DNA of 34,335 nt from Candidatus Goldiibacteriota bacterium (GTDB lineage Bacteria; Oederibacteriota; PGYV01; DSYL01), in assembly GCA_018000835.1 (NCBI GenBank), contig JAGNJD010000031.1, positions 1 through 34,335 on the forward strand, read 5' to 3'. The notes under the pieces were generated by a model that saw only the letters and a program-made list of their open reading frames with translations, was not told the DNA's origin and did not search any database. The translations under genes and the position numbers were made by a program. This document shows positions 1 through 7,776 of this stretch, one piece after another. Positions within the stretch are counted from its first letter, which is position 1. Every line of letters begins with the position of its first letter.

Positions 1-373
1 TCCCTTTTTCCTCTATCTCTCCCATTATTGCTCCCGGCGAATACCGGTCTTTCCTTATCTTTTCCCTTATATACCTCTTTAACTCTTTGTCTTCCTTTAT
101 CTTTATTGGCCGACCTTTGTTTCCCTGCTTCTCTTCGTAATCCCTCTGTGCGTAATCCGCTCGGTATACCTCCTTCTCCGTTAAATCACTCCTCTTCTGC
201 TTTACTTTCCCTCTTTTTATCTCCCTCGTTATTGTGCTTCGGTTCCTTCCCATCTTTTCTGCTATTTCCACGCTTTTCAATCCTACTTTCAAATACGCCT
301 CTATCTTCCATCTTTCGCTTTCCTTTAATTGCTTGTATTTCCCATTCTTTGTGTCATAATTATTCGGTCCCAT
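1..373 (-). CDS. IS30-family transposase, N-terminal part (runs off the window edge)
   Basis: This reading frame begins at the ATG at 373 and stays open to the left edge for 124 codons, so the DDE catalytic core lies outside the window. The start is supported by an AGAGGTG ribosome binding site. The visible part begins MGPNNYDTKNGKYKQL, then has a helix-turn-helix region (about residues 15-60) with EIAEKMGRNRSTITREIKRG, the typical IS30 N-terminal DNA-binding motif. A basic segment follows, and then KDRYSPGAIMGEIEEKG, which matches the conserved 'WSPEQIAGRL' region of the family. IS30 enzymes cut and paste or copy their element using terminal inverted repeats. The sequence upstream of the start, to about 470, ends in TGCACTTCATTTTACAATC, which looks like an IS30-type terminus. 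Whether the gene is intact cannot be judged here. Confidence 0.85.
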   Translation of the reverse strand, partial: MGPNNYDTKNGKYKQLKESERWKIEAYLKVGLKSVEIAEKMGRNRSTITREIKRGKVKQKRSDLTEKEVYRADYAQRDYEEKQGNKGRPIKIKEDKELKRYIREKIRKDRYSPGAIMGEIEEKG

Positions 374-475
374 CGTTTCACCTCTGTGTTTGATGTTTTT
401 CTTTCAATCTACATTTTAACACATGTGAACGATGGGGCTTCTACTTGATGCACTTCATTTTACAATCTTTATTAA
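374..475. mobile_element. probable terminal region of the IS30-type element
   Basis: Non-coding sequence between the transposase start and the repeat that begins at 481. It holds the transposase ribosome binding site and a TGCACTTCATTTTAC stretch resembling known IS30 ends. The exact boundary is not provable because the other terminus is outside the window. Confidence 0.4.
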
Positions 476-480
476 TTTTT

Positions 481-591
481 GGGAATAAGGATAGACATGT
501 CGGATACGTAGCAGGTTTGGAAACAATGAATAATAATAGAAAGGATAATGCTCTTAATAAAATATTAAAAACAAGCCACAAAAGGATGTAA
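481..591 (+). repeat. GGGAATAAGG leader repeat, copy 1
   Basis: This is the first of three related copies (others at 30938 and 34211). The first 19 bases, GGGAATAAGGATAGACATG, are identical in all three, and similarity to copy 3 extends to about 575. An ATG lies 45 nt from the first base and opens a 21-codon frame, MNNNRKDNALNKILKTSHKRM, ending at 591. The encoded start resembles that of copy 3 (MNKDRLDALNKILKTK). It may be the 5' end of a multicopy mobile gene; no function is assigned. Confidence 0.6.
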
Positions 592-831
592 CAAAACGTC
601 AGATGGAATGGAGTATTACATACTTTGATAAAACTTATTCTTATTAATTGCTATTTAATCTTATCAGACCAAATTTTTATAAAAAAGAAACAAACGCTTT
701 ATGATATTGTTAAAGAAAAAATCCTGATTTACCTGAAAAAATTTGTATATTGCCTCCTATTATTCCAGATAATATGATTCACAAAGAGTATATAAATAGT
801 AATTACAATCTATGTCCTGTTCACTTTTTAA
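592..831. other. gene-free stretch with possible decayed coding remnant
   Basis: No intact gene is recognised. Between about 665 and 830 the plus strand reads like a protein broken by small frameshifts: YDIVKEK, then after a one-base slip PDLPEKICILPPIIPDNMIH. It could be a remnant of the sequence that followed repeat copy 1, or chance. There is no clear hairpin terminator for the por operon, which ends at 832. Confidence 0.25.
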
Positions 832-1776
832 TTAATTTGCGTTTTTATTCGTTGCTTTCTCCATCAATTCAAGGCGTTCATATCGTTTGTCAATAAAATT
901 CTGGAGTTCTTCAACAACGGATTTATTTGACGGATTTAAAAGATGTTTAAAACGGGTCTGTAATTTCAAAAATTCTTCAATTGGTTTTCTTTTTTCTTTT
1001 GGATTTTTTAAAGTGATTGTGTAAATGCCGTTCTCAACTTCGTAAAGTGGCCAGAGGTTCGTTTCCACCGCAATTCTGGATATTTTAACTGTCTGTGACA
1101 TGTGATATCCCCAACCGAGCACACAGGGAGTATATGCATTTATGAATTTTGGTCCATGTATTGACCATGCTTTCTCAAACTTTTTCGTTGAATCCATCCA
1201 GTATGCAACAGCCGTCTGTGCAACGTAAGGAATTTCATGTGCAACCATAATTTCAGTCAGATTTTTTTGATGCTGTTTTTTTCCAAATTCAACCTTACCT
1301 GCCGGTGACGTCGTTGTATTTGCACCCAAAGGGGTTGCTGATGAGCGTTGAATACCTGTATTCATATATGCATCATTATTATAACATACGTAAAGCATGT
1401 CGTGCCTTCTTTCCATTGCACCTGATAATGATTGTATTCCAATATCGTAAGTTCCGCCATCCCCTCCTATTGCAAGAAATTTTACGTTTTTCGTCATCTT
1501 ACCCTGTTTTTTCAACGATTGATATGCACCTTCAATTCCCGAACTATTTGCTGCTGCATTTTCAAAAGCGTTATGCATGTAAGGCATAGCCCATGCAGAA
1601 AACGGGAAAATAGTAGAAGATACTTCCAGACAACCCGTTGCTGCTGTAACTACAATGGTATCATCTGTAGATGATAAAATCTGCTTTAATAAAATCGGAT
1701 AACCACATCCGGCACATGCCCTATGGCCACCTATAAAACGTGGTTTCTTTAATGCTGATTGTTTTGGATTTGCCAT
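832..1776 (-). CDS. porB: Pyruvate (2-oxoacid):ferredoxin oxidoreductase, beta subunit
   Basis: This is the thiamine-pyrophosphate subunit of a four-subunit 2-oxoacid:ferredoxin oxidoreductase, which oxidatively decarboxylates pyruvate (or a related oxoacid) to acyl-CoA and passes electrons to ferredoxin in the cytoplasm. At 314 residues the length is normal. It carries HRACAGCGYP (Cys21, Cys24), Cys49 in AATGCLEVSS and a late cysteine in YTPCVLGWGYH, the four ligands expected for the beta-subunit [4Fe-4S] cluster. The TPP/Mg site is visible as GGDGGTYDIGIQSLSGA and YNNDAYMNTGIQRS. The start is fixed by an AGGAGG site ahead of ATG. It is the last gene of the por operon, 11 bases after porA. 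Pyruvate is the most likely substrate, but a 2-oxoisovalerate enzyme cannot be excluded from sequence alone. Confidence 0.93.
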   Translation of the reverse strand: MANPKQSALKKPRFIGGHRACAGCGYPILLKQILSSTDDTIVVTAATGCLEVSSTIFPFSAWAMPYMHNAFENAAANSSGIEGAYQSLKKQGKMTKNVKFLAIGGDGGTYDIGIQSLSGAMERRHDMLYVCYNNDAYMNTGIQRSSATPLGANTTTSPAGKVEFGKKQHQKNLTEIMVAHEIPYVAQTAVAYWMDSTKKFEKAWSIHGPKFINAYTPCVLGWGYHMSQTVKISRIAVETNLWPLYEVENGIYTITLKNPKEKRKPIEEFLKLQTRFKHLLNPSNKSVVEELQNFIDKRYERLELMEKATNKNAN

Positions 1777-1787
1777 TATTAAGCCTC

Positions 1788-2960
1788 CTATTCTTTTACG
1801 CCAAGATAAGAAACTGGCTCTGTTTTCTTTAAATCTTTTATTGCTTTATAAACGCTTTTTATCTGTTCAATGTAAATTTCTCTTCCACCAAGCCCATAAA
1901 TGTATGGCTTAACGGGTATATTTAAACCGGCATCAAATAATGCTGATTTAATTTCAGTTGCAACCGGGCCTGCCTGATTGCTCAAACTTTCTGACCTGTC
2001 AAGAATTACTACTGCTTTTGCGTTTTTTAAAGCCTGAACAACGTCTTCTGCCGGGAAGGGTCTGAATACCCTTATTTTAACAAGACCTGCTTTTATTCCT
2101 TCCTGCCTTAATTCTTCTATTGCTACTTTTGCAGTTCCGGCAGTTGAACCAAGGCATACTAAAACATAATCGGCATCGTCTGCCCTGTATTTTTCAATCA
2201 TGTCATATTCTTTTCCAAAAACTTTTCCAAACTCTTTTCCTATGTCCTTAATTACTTTAACCGCATTTTTCATTGCTTCATGCTGTGCTCTTTTATGTTC
2301 TATATAATAATCGGTTAAAACAATTGATCCGACCGTTATCGGTTTTTCAACGTTTAATACGTTATATGCTGACTTATACTCGCCAATAAATTTCTGAATT
2401 TCCTCATCAGGATACATTTCAAGGCGTTCCATTCCATGACTGATTATAAATCCATCGGTAGTAACCATAGTGGGCAGGAAAACGTCTTTATGTTCTGCTA
2501 TTCTTACTGCCTGAATTAAATTATCGTATGCTTCCTGTGAATTTTCAGAAAATATCTGTATCCAGCCGGAATCTCTTTCTGCCATCGTATCGGAATGGTC
2601 GCAATGAATGTTGATAGGACCGGACAACGCCCTGTTAACGTCCGTAAGGACTATTGGTAATCTTAGCGCCGCTGCAATGTATAGGACCTCATGCATCAAT
2701 GCAAGTCCCTGCGAAGACGTTGCCGTCATTGTCCTTGCACCGGATGCAGCAGACCCCATGCATGCACTAATCGCAGAGTGTTCTGATTCAACCGTGATTA
2801 AATTCGTTTTAACGAGGCCATCCGCAACGAACGTAGAAAAAATCTGCATTATTTCCGTTGCTGGTGTAATTGGGTATGCAGCACATACGTCCGGGTTGAT
2901 CTGGCGCATTGCTTCTGCGACTGCTTCATTCCCGGTTTTTGCAACTATTGTTTTTTGCAT
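1788..2960 (-). CDS. porA: Pyruvate (2-oxoacid):ferredoxin oxidoreductase, alpha subunit
   Basis: The alpha subunit (390 residues) forms the TPP-binding dimer with PorB and carries the pyrimidine-binding and transketolase C-terminal domains. The N-terminal region shows AAYPITPATEIMQ, the conserved substrate and TPP region of the family. It is followed by ESEHSAISACMGSAASGART and a LALMHEVLYIAAALRLPIVL stretch. The C-terminal half (about 260-380) has the Rossmann-like YVLVCLGSTAGTA segment and VVILDRSES. GAGGTGA precedes the ATG start and overlaps the end of porD, so the two are translationally linked. No internal break is seen. Confidence 0.93.
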   Translation of the reverse strand: MQKTIVAKTGNEAVAEAMRQINPDVCAAYPITPATEIMQIFSTFVADGLVKTNLITVESEHSAISACMGSAASGARTMTATSSQGLALMHEVLYIAAALRLPIVLTDVNRALSGPINIHCDHSDTMAERDSGWIQIFSENSQEAYDNLIQAVRIAEHKDVFLPTMVTTDGFIISHGMERLEMYPDEEIQKFIGEYKSAYNVLNVEKPITVGSIVLTDYYIEHKRAQHEAMKNAVKVIKDIGKEFGKVFGKEYDMIEKYRADDADYVLVCLGSTAGTAKVAIEELRQEGIKAGLVKIRVFRPFPAEDVVQALKNAKAVVILDRSESLSNQAGPVATEIKSALFDAGLNIPVKPYIYGLGGREIYIEQIKSVYKAIKDLKKTEPVSYLGVKE

Positions 2961-2971
2961 ATTATTTCACC

Positions 2972-3379
2972 TCACTTTATTCCATATTTTTCTTTGGCAT
3001 CTTTTATTGATACCATAAGTATAGATACTTTTTCTGCAAATTTCTGGTTGCCTGCTCCGTCCCATGAATCAACTTTTGCATCTGGATCTTCTTTTTTAAT
3101 TGCATTTATTGCCTGCGTTGTCTTTGGACATTCTTCCGCACATATTCCACACCCTTTACAAAAGTCATAATCGTATCCCGCTCTTTTACCATCAATTATT
3201 TTTATGGCATTATCAGGACAAAAAGCCCAGCAATTCAGACATTGTATGCAATTTTTTTCCTGCCATACCGGGACTTTTGACCGCCAGTCACCAGTTTTAA
3301 AATGCTCTGACGTCCCGCTCTCTAAAACGCCGCCAACGTTTAAATCCTTCCATGTTTTTATGTCCGGTTTTGTTGTCAT
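2972..3379 (-). CDS. porD: Pyruvate (2-oxoacid):ferredoxin oxidoreductase, delta (ferredoxin-like) subunit
   Basis: This 135-residue protein carries two [4Fe-4S] clusters, which move electrons from the PorA/PorB active site to external ferredoxin. Both motifs are complete: CIQCLNCWAFCP (around residues 44-55) and CKGCGICAEECP (around 74-85). The N-terminal part contains WRSKVPVWQEKNC, typical of PorD. Its ATG overlaps the TGA of porC in an ATGA arrangement, with GAGGAGG just inside the end of porC, showing tight coupling. The separate delta subunit is the archaeal/Thermotoga-type arrangement, unlike the single large fused pyruvate:ferredoxin oxidoreductase of many bacteria. Confidence 0.94.
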   Translation of the reverse strand: MTTKPDIKTWKDLNVGGVLESGTSEHFKTGDWRSKVPVWQEKNCIQCLNCWAFCPDNAIKIIDGKRAGYDYDFCKGCGICAEECPKTTQAINAIKKEDPDAKVDSWDGAGNQKFAEKVSILMVSIKDAKEKYGIK

Positions 3380-3957
3380 TGTTTTTTTACCTCCTCATAA
3401 GCTATTCTTATTGCTTTTAAATTACCTTCTATTACCTCGGGTTTTGTCCTGAACTTTTTTTCAAGTTTATGTTTTGTATCTTCTATTAAATGGTTTATGT
3501 CCATAATGTTTGTTGCTGCAACTAACGCGCCCATCATTGGCGTATTCGGTATTGGTCTGCCTATCGTTTCAAGAGCAATTTTTGTTGCATCAAGAACTAC
3601 TATTTTTCCTTTCCACGTCAGTTTTTTCTGAATTTCTTCCTTTGAAAACGGAGTGTTTACGACCAAAACTCCGTCTTTCTCCGATAAACCTTTTGTGACG
3701 TCAACTGAATCAATTAATGTTTCATCCAGAACGACAACGGCATCCGGATTGATAACCGGGGAGTGAATAAATATTTCTTCGTCTGCTATTCTGTCATAAG
3801 AATTAACGGGAGCGCCCATACGTTCTGGGCCATATTCAGGGAATGCCTGAACAAATTTACCGGCATTAATCGCTGCCTCCCCCAGCAAAAGAGCCGCTGT
3901 TTTCGCGCCCTGTCCACCACGTCCATGCCATCTTATTTCTTTCATGTTTTTTAACAT
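3376..3957 (-). CDS. porC: Pyruvate (2-oxoacid):ferredoxin oxidoreductase, gamma subunit
   Basis: This is the first gene of the por operon, 193 residues from the chosen start. The gamma subunit contributes the CoA-binding side of the complex. The N-terminal KEIRWHGRGGQGAKTAA motif is diagnostic, followed by FPEYGPERMGAPVNSYDRI and GALVAATNIMD near residue 150. I start it at 3957 because GGAGGTG lies 7 bases upstream; an in-frame extension to 3978 would bury this site. A further ATG at 3945 is possible but lies further from the site. A good promoter is visible upstream (4015-4043). The subunit order C-D-A-B is the common one for this enzyme. Confidence 0.93.
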   Translation of the reverse strand: MLKNMKEIRWHGRGGQGAKTAALLLGEAAINAGKFVQAFPEYGPERMGAPVNSYDRIADEEIFIHSPVINPDAVVVLDETLIDSVDVTKGLSEKDGVLVVNTPFSKEEIQKKLTWKGKIVVLDATKIALETIGRPIPNTPMMGALVAATNIMDINHLIEDTKHKLEKKFRTKPEVIEGNLKAIRIAYEEVKKQ

Positions 3958-4014
3958 AAAATAACACCTCCAATACATTTTTTATCATCGTACTTTTTTT
4001 CACAAAACGAATAC

Positions 4015-4043
4015 ATATTACTATTATGATATTAAAACGTCAA
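4015..4043 (-). promoter_or_regulatory. predicted sigma-70-type promoter of the por operon
   Basis: On the minus strand: TTGACG (4043-4038), a 17-base spacer, then TAATAT (4020-4015). This predicts transcription starting near 4008, about 50 bases before the porC start codon. Motif match only. Confidence 0.6.
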
Positions 4044-4182
4044 GAAGTTTTTACAGGTTCAAAAATGATAAATTAAATCAGATGAGAAGCCATAAAAATT
4101 CCACGCCTGTTATGTATATGAATTATGACTTTCATAAAACTTTCTGCTCTACCGGATTAACTCATTTACGAAAACCAGGAAG

Positions 4183-4212
4183 TCACGTGATTTTTGAAAT
4201 AAATTTCAAAAA
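4183..4212. promoter_or_regulatory. adjacent palindromes between the por operon and the M48 gene
   Basis: A perfect 8-bp palindrome TCACGTGA (4183-4190) abuts a second dyad, TTTTTGAAAT-AA-ATTTCAAAAA (4191-4212). They sit downstream of the M48 gene and about 140 bases upstream of the por promoter on the same strand. The second could be a weak AT-only terminator for the peptidase gene, or both could be protein-binding sites. Confidence 0.3.
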
Positions 4213-4238
4213 CCAAAATTTTAAAAGTATTAAAATTA

Positions 4239-5048
4239 TTATATTTTTTTCTTTATTTTTACATAATTATCCATATTAGTAATACTGCCGGTCAAACTAT
4301 TTTGTGTAATAAAATCTTCTGCGTGTTTTATGCGTTCTTCCGAAACCGGATGTGTTGAAAGCATCTGTTCAACCATGCCTGGTTTATTTTGTCTTAACTT
4401 CAAAAATATATTCTGAACCTCAATAGTTCCATTGGGAGAATATCCTGCATAAGACGCAATCAAAGAACCCATTTCATCCGCCTCAAATTCGTTTTCTCTC
4501 GAATTTTTTAAAAGCAACAACGAAACGCCAATGGATGAACCCAGAGAAAGCATTTCATTTTTTTGATCTTCTGGTTTGCCTGAGTTTATCAGATTATCAA
4601 GGAATTCAACGCCTTTAGATGCTATTATCTGGCGTTGTAACGCTTTTACGGTATGTTTTTTTAAAACATGCCCCATTTCATGTCCTAAAACCGTAGCGAG
4701 TTGTGCTTCGTCCTGCAGTTCTTTCATAAGTCCGGTCGTTATGTAAACATATCCGCCTGGAATTGCAAATGCATTTACTTCGGAAGAATCAAGTAAAATA
4801 AATTCAAATTTTGTGCCCTTGTATTTTTCCGGCAACGATGCAACCAGTTTATTACCTATCTTACTGACGTAATTAGCAACCTCGGTATTTGTAGATTTTT
4901 TATATTGTTTTTCAAACTCCTGTCGTGCAGAAAGGCCAAATTGCATTTCCATTGCTTCCGGAATTATGACCGGGTCATTTTTTGTCGATACTATTGAAGC
5001 ACAGGAAAATAATAACAAAGAAATAAAAATAATGCAGTACTTTTTCAT
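4239..5048 (-). CDS. M48-family zinc metallopeptidase, lipoprotein
   Basis: A periplasmic, lipid-anchored metallopeptidase of the M48 group that includes LoiP and BepA, proteins involved in quality control of the outer membrane. The chosen start gives MKKYCIIFISLLLFSCAS, a signal peptide with a lipobox ending at Cys16; a GGAGGTG site precedes it, so the longer in-frame form from 5108 is unlikely. The HExxH zinc motif is intact in ATVLGHEMGHVLKKHT (His123, Glu124, His127), and the distal ligand region RENEFEADEMG is at about 184-194. The sequence NAFAIPGGYVYITTGL just before is also characteristic. At 269 residues there is no TPR or large C-terminal domain as in BepA, so it is closer to LoiP-type proteins. 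It lies 87 bases downstream of a beta-propeller-like gene. Confidence 0.9.
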   Translation of the reverse strand: MKKYCIIFISLLLFSCASIVSTKNDPVIIPEAMEMQFGLSARQEFEKQYKKSTNTEVANYVSKIGNKLVASLPEKYKGTKFEFILLDSSEVNAFAIPGGYVYITTGLMKELQDEAQLATVLGHEMGHVLKKHTVKALQRQIIASKGVEFLDNLINSGKPEDQKNEMLSLGSSIGVSLLLLKNSRENEFEADEMGSLIASYAGYSPNGTIEVQNIFLKLRQNKPGMVEQMLSTHPVSEERIKHAEDFITQNSLTGSITNMDNYVKIKKKI

Positions 5049-5135
5049 TAAAACACCTCCGTTTAAATTTTTATCTTTCAATTTTTCATCATATACGAAT
5101 TTTTGCAAATTTTCAACATATAAAAGGATAAAATC

Positions 5136-6251
5136 TTATTTTTGCGTTACTCCTGCTATAATGAAATTACCGTCATTGCAACCGGTTATGTAATATGCTG
5201 CGTCGTTACCATTGCCACCAAAAGTTTTCTTCCATAATTCATTTCCATTAAGGTCAGTTTTTAACAGATATACGTCATATAATCCTGCACCATCTGAATC
5301 CGTTGTTCCTGCAAGCAGATAACCTGAATCATCGTCTTTTGCTATACAAAAAATTTCATCATTTCCAGTCCCACTAAAAATTCTTTTCCATATAATATTT
5401 CCATCGTCGTCAATTTTTATCAAATACGAAACGTTTTTTTCGTCGTTAAATAAATAAGAAACACCGGTAAGAACGTATCCACCATCAATTCCCTGCATTA
5501 TGGAATAACCTTTATCCGCCTCATTAATACCGTATGTTTTTATCCATAAATTTTTTCCTGTTGCATCCTTTTTGGTTATATAAAAATCAAAATTTAATTC
5601 CGGATAATCGTCATCTTCACCAATAAGGTATGCACCGTCCTTTGATATTAATGTAAAATTTCCCCAGGAATAGTATTTGCTACCAAAATTCTTAATCCAT
5701 AAATAATTATTATTATAATCGGCTGCAGATACGTAAATATTATTGTCGTTTTTTTCATTCGTTAACGTTCTTCCAATCGTTAAATAACCTTCTTTTGTCT
5801 TAAAAATTTTTTCTTCATTTGAAAAAAAATCTTCAAAATCTTTTTGCCATATCGGATTCCCGTTTTCGTCCGACTTAATTACGTAAAATTTATCCCGCAT
5901 CTCATTAATGTCATAAACACGGCAAATTAAAAAAATATCGTTTTCTATCGTTTGAAATGCAAATTCAGCCCAGTCAATGAATTCATTATTTATTGATTTC
6001 TGCCATAATAATCCGCCCGAAGGCGTTACTTTAAAAAAATAAACGTTGTAATCCGTTACTTTTTCCTTTTTTCCGGAAATAATTATCTTTTCTTTTATTG
6101 ATTTTTCAACGATTTTTTGTTCTTTTTCAGGCAATTCAATTATCCCTTTTTTTTTGATTTTCTCCGGTTTTTGAAGCATAAAAAATAAAATAAATAATAA
6201 TACAATCAATATTAAAATCACTATAATAAAAATAAATAATTTTTTTTTCAT
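5136..6251 (-). CDS. membrane-anchored beta-propeller-like repeat protein (paralogue 1)
   Basis: A 371-residue protein with an N-terminal membrane anchor (about residues 5-27, almost only I, L, V and F), so the bulk is outside the cytoplasmic membrane. The rest is built from about six repeats of roughly 50 residues with the pattern 'DGGYVLTG...YLIKIDDDGNIIW.K.F.G..ND'. Examples are LWQKSINN, IWQKDFED, LWIKNFGS, LWIKTYGI, IWKRIFSG and LWKKTFGG. Repeats ending in W-x-K-x-F-G-G typically form beta-propeller blades. No catalytic residues are evident and the ligand is unknown. The only ribosome-binding-like sequence is a weak TGGAAA. It follows the pectate-lyase-like gene by 22 bases and resembles the protein at 10022-11254. 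Confidence 0.75.
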   Translation of the reverse strand: MKKKLFIFIIVILILIVLLFILFFMLQKPEKIKKKGIIELPEKEQKIVEKSIKEKIIISGKKEKVTDYNVYFFKVTPSGGLLWQKSINNEFIDWAEFAFQTIENDIFLICRVYDINEMRDKFYVIKSDENGNPIWQKDFEDFFSNEEKIFKTKEGYLTIGRTLTNEKNDNNIYVSAADYNNNYLWIKNFGSKYYSWGNFTLISKDGAYLIGEDDDYPELNFDFYITKKDATGKNLWIKTYGINEADKGYSIMQGIDGGYVLTGVSYLFNDEKNVSYLIKIDDDGNIIWKRIFSGTGNDEIFCIAKDDDSGYLLAGTTDSDGAGLYDVYLLKTDLNGNELWKKTFGGNGNDAAYYITGCNDGNFIIAGVTQK

Positions 6252-6273
6252 ATAATTATTTCCATTTTGTGAT

Positions 6274-6900
6274 TTATCTTAAAATAACCGGATAGCACGG
6301 TTTGCCCATAATTTCTGCATTATCATAATTCTTTCCTGTTACTAAAACGTAATATACTCCTGAAAGTATTTGGCCCCTGTCAACCCATCCCTTATTCCAT
6401 GCCCATCTGTTTTTCTCAAACGTAAAAACGCCTTCAAATGCATTTGAATCGTTGTTATAAATATGTTCCGGCGGGATGTTTATGATGGTTCTATCGCTTC
6501 CTGCACCTTCTACAGAAACATTGTTATAATTTATACCTATGGGATGCACTCCACCATGCAGGGAATGTTCTGTTATTGTATAAGTTCCGGATGGTATTCT
6601 TACTATTCCACCACCAGCAGCGCCAACGTTATCAATTGCTTGTTGCAGTTCAATTGTAATGTCACCAGAACCCATTATCGTTGTGATATTGCACGGGACG
6701 CCGCTACGTAAAGAAGTAGAACCTGTTTTATATCCGGCATAAGCATAATCAAAAATATGCCAGTTTCTGCCGTTAAAATTTACGTTCGCTTCATCATACA
6801 AACCTGCATTAAACGGGAATAACTGAGAATACCATGAATAGGAATCACAATAAAAAAATATTCCCATTAAAATTAAAAATACAAAACTTCTGTTTTTCAT
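6274..6900 (-). CDS. secreted pectate-lyase-superfamily-like protein, short
   Basis: Starting at the ATG at 6900, the protein begins MKNRSFVFLILMGIFFYCDS, a signal peptide that could be a lipoprotein type (Cys18). The longer in-frame start at 6984 would hide the signal. The middle shows ITIELQQAIDNVGAAGGGIV followed by RIPSGTYTI and VEGAGSDRTIINIPPE. This is the opening of the right-handed beta-helix seen in the pectate lyase / glycoside hydrolase 28 superfamily ('AIQAAIDAA...GGGTVYLPPGTY'). The family is normally 350 residues or more, but here only about 208 are present and the frame ends shortly after the first coils. It may be a truncated, non-catalytic remnant or a short carbohydrate-binding protein. 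No catalytic residues can be assigned. Confidence 0.6.
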   Translation of the reverse strand: MKNRSFVFLILMGIFFYCDSYSWYSQLFPFNAGLYDEANVNFNGRNWHIFDYAYAGYKTGSTSLRSGVPCNITTIMGSGDITIELQQAIDNVGAAGGGIVRIPSGTYTITEHSLHGGVHPIGINYNNVSVEGAGSDRTIINIPPEHIYNNDSNAFEGVFTFEKNRWAWNKGWVDRGQILSGVYYVLVTGKNYDNAEIMGKPCYPVILR

Positions 6901-7272
6901 CTGATTTTCTCTATATTTAGTATTTTTAATAATTATACAGGAATAAAAAGAATGTGCAATTAAAATACCTCGGGAGTTTTCCACAAATTATTATATTTTT
7001 ATAGATTCAATTTTTATTGCACGGACAAGCATTTTTTTCCTGTTTTTACTACACTATTAGAAAAAATGGGGGAACTCATGAAACACCTGCTGAATTGTAA
7101 AGAATTAATTATAATGATATATAAAACTTATAAGAAATGTCGTTTTCAATAAAACAAATGAGACCAAAATAAAAGTCATTTTTTTACAATTATAATATTT
7201 AAGAAAAATTTATTGGAAATTCATATTTTGCAGGACATCAGTGGGGATAATGCCAATACTTTTTCAGAAAAT
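6901..7272. other. gene-free region with a possible promoter
   Basis: No gene or repeat is recognised. Near the pectate-lyase-like start the minus strand has TTGCAC (6959-6954), a 16-base spacer and TATAAT (6937-6932), a plausible promoter giving a leader of about 25 bases. The rest (7000-7272) is featureless AT-rich sequence. Confidence 0.4.
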
Positions 7273-7641
7273 TTATTTTATATTCGTCTTATCAATTATG
7301 TGCATAATAATTTCAACAGGAGTAGGTAGCATTAAAATATTTTCTTTCTTTAATTTTTTGATTTTCATATCCTGTAAAGTCCATTTCTGTTGTGCATTTT
7401 CAATTAATACAAATACTTCGATTTTTTCCTTAATTGATTTCGTTATCAATTCTTTTAATTTTGAGTCGTTTTTATCGTATTTAACAAAAATTATTTCCGG
7501 CTTTTTTCTTTTCTTAATTTCTTTCAATGCCTGAACGGAATTATCCAGATATTTTAATTCAACGTAATAAATTCCAAACCATCTCAAATATAACAACACG
7601 TCTTTATGAACCTTTTTATGATTTACAATAATTACTTTCAT
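7273..7641 (-). CDS. small protein resembling a degenerate response-regulator receiver domain
   Basis: 122 residues with the alternating strand/helix pattern of a CheY-like fold: MKVIIVNHKKV (strand 1), VELKYLDNSVQALKEIKKRK (strand 2 and helix), PEIIFVKYD (strand 3), IEVFVLIENA (strand 4) and NILMLPTPVEIIMHII (strand 5 and last helix). The canonical signalling residues are missing. The acidic pair after strand 1 is Asn-His, the position of the phospho-accepting Asp is displaced in FVKYDKN, and the Lys-Pro of strand 5 is Thr-Pro. GAGGTTTTATT precedes the ATG. It stands alone between the spermidine synthase gene and the pectate-lyase-like gene. Fold assignment is by pattern only; a phosphorylation-independent role is inference. 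Confidence 0.5.
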   Translation of the reverse strand: MKVIIVNHKKVHKDVLLYLRWFGIYYVELKYLDNSVQALKEIKKRKKPEIIFVKYDKNDSKLKELITKSIKEKIEVFVLIENAQQKWTLQDMKIKKLKKENILMLPTPVEIIMHIIDKTNIK

Positions 7642-7776
7642 AATAAAACCTCATGTTTTTTTATTTTAACCCGACATTGTGCAATCATTATTACAAAAAC
7701 GTTCGTTACATCACCCGTTTAAATTTGATGACATTTTTCGTCTTTGAAATTTTCAGTATTCTGTTTAATTCTGATT

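Noticed and set aside
28..393. 121-residue plus-strand frame rich in Leu, Ser and Pro
   Set aside because: It is the antisense of the IS30 transposase frame, whose HTH motif and ribosome binding site are convincing.
4082..4279. 65-residue plus-strand frame in the por-M48 gap
   Set aside because: No Shine-Dalgarno site, overlaps the M48 stop and spans the palindromes; coding potential is poor.
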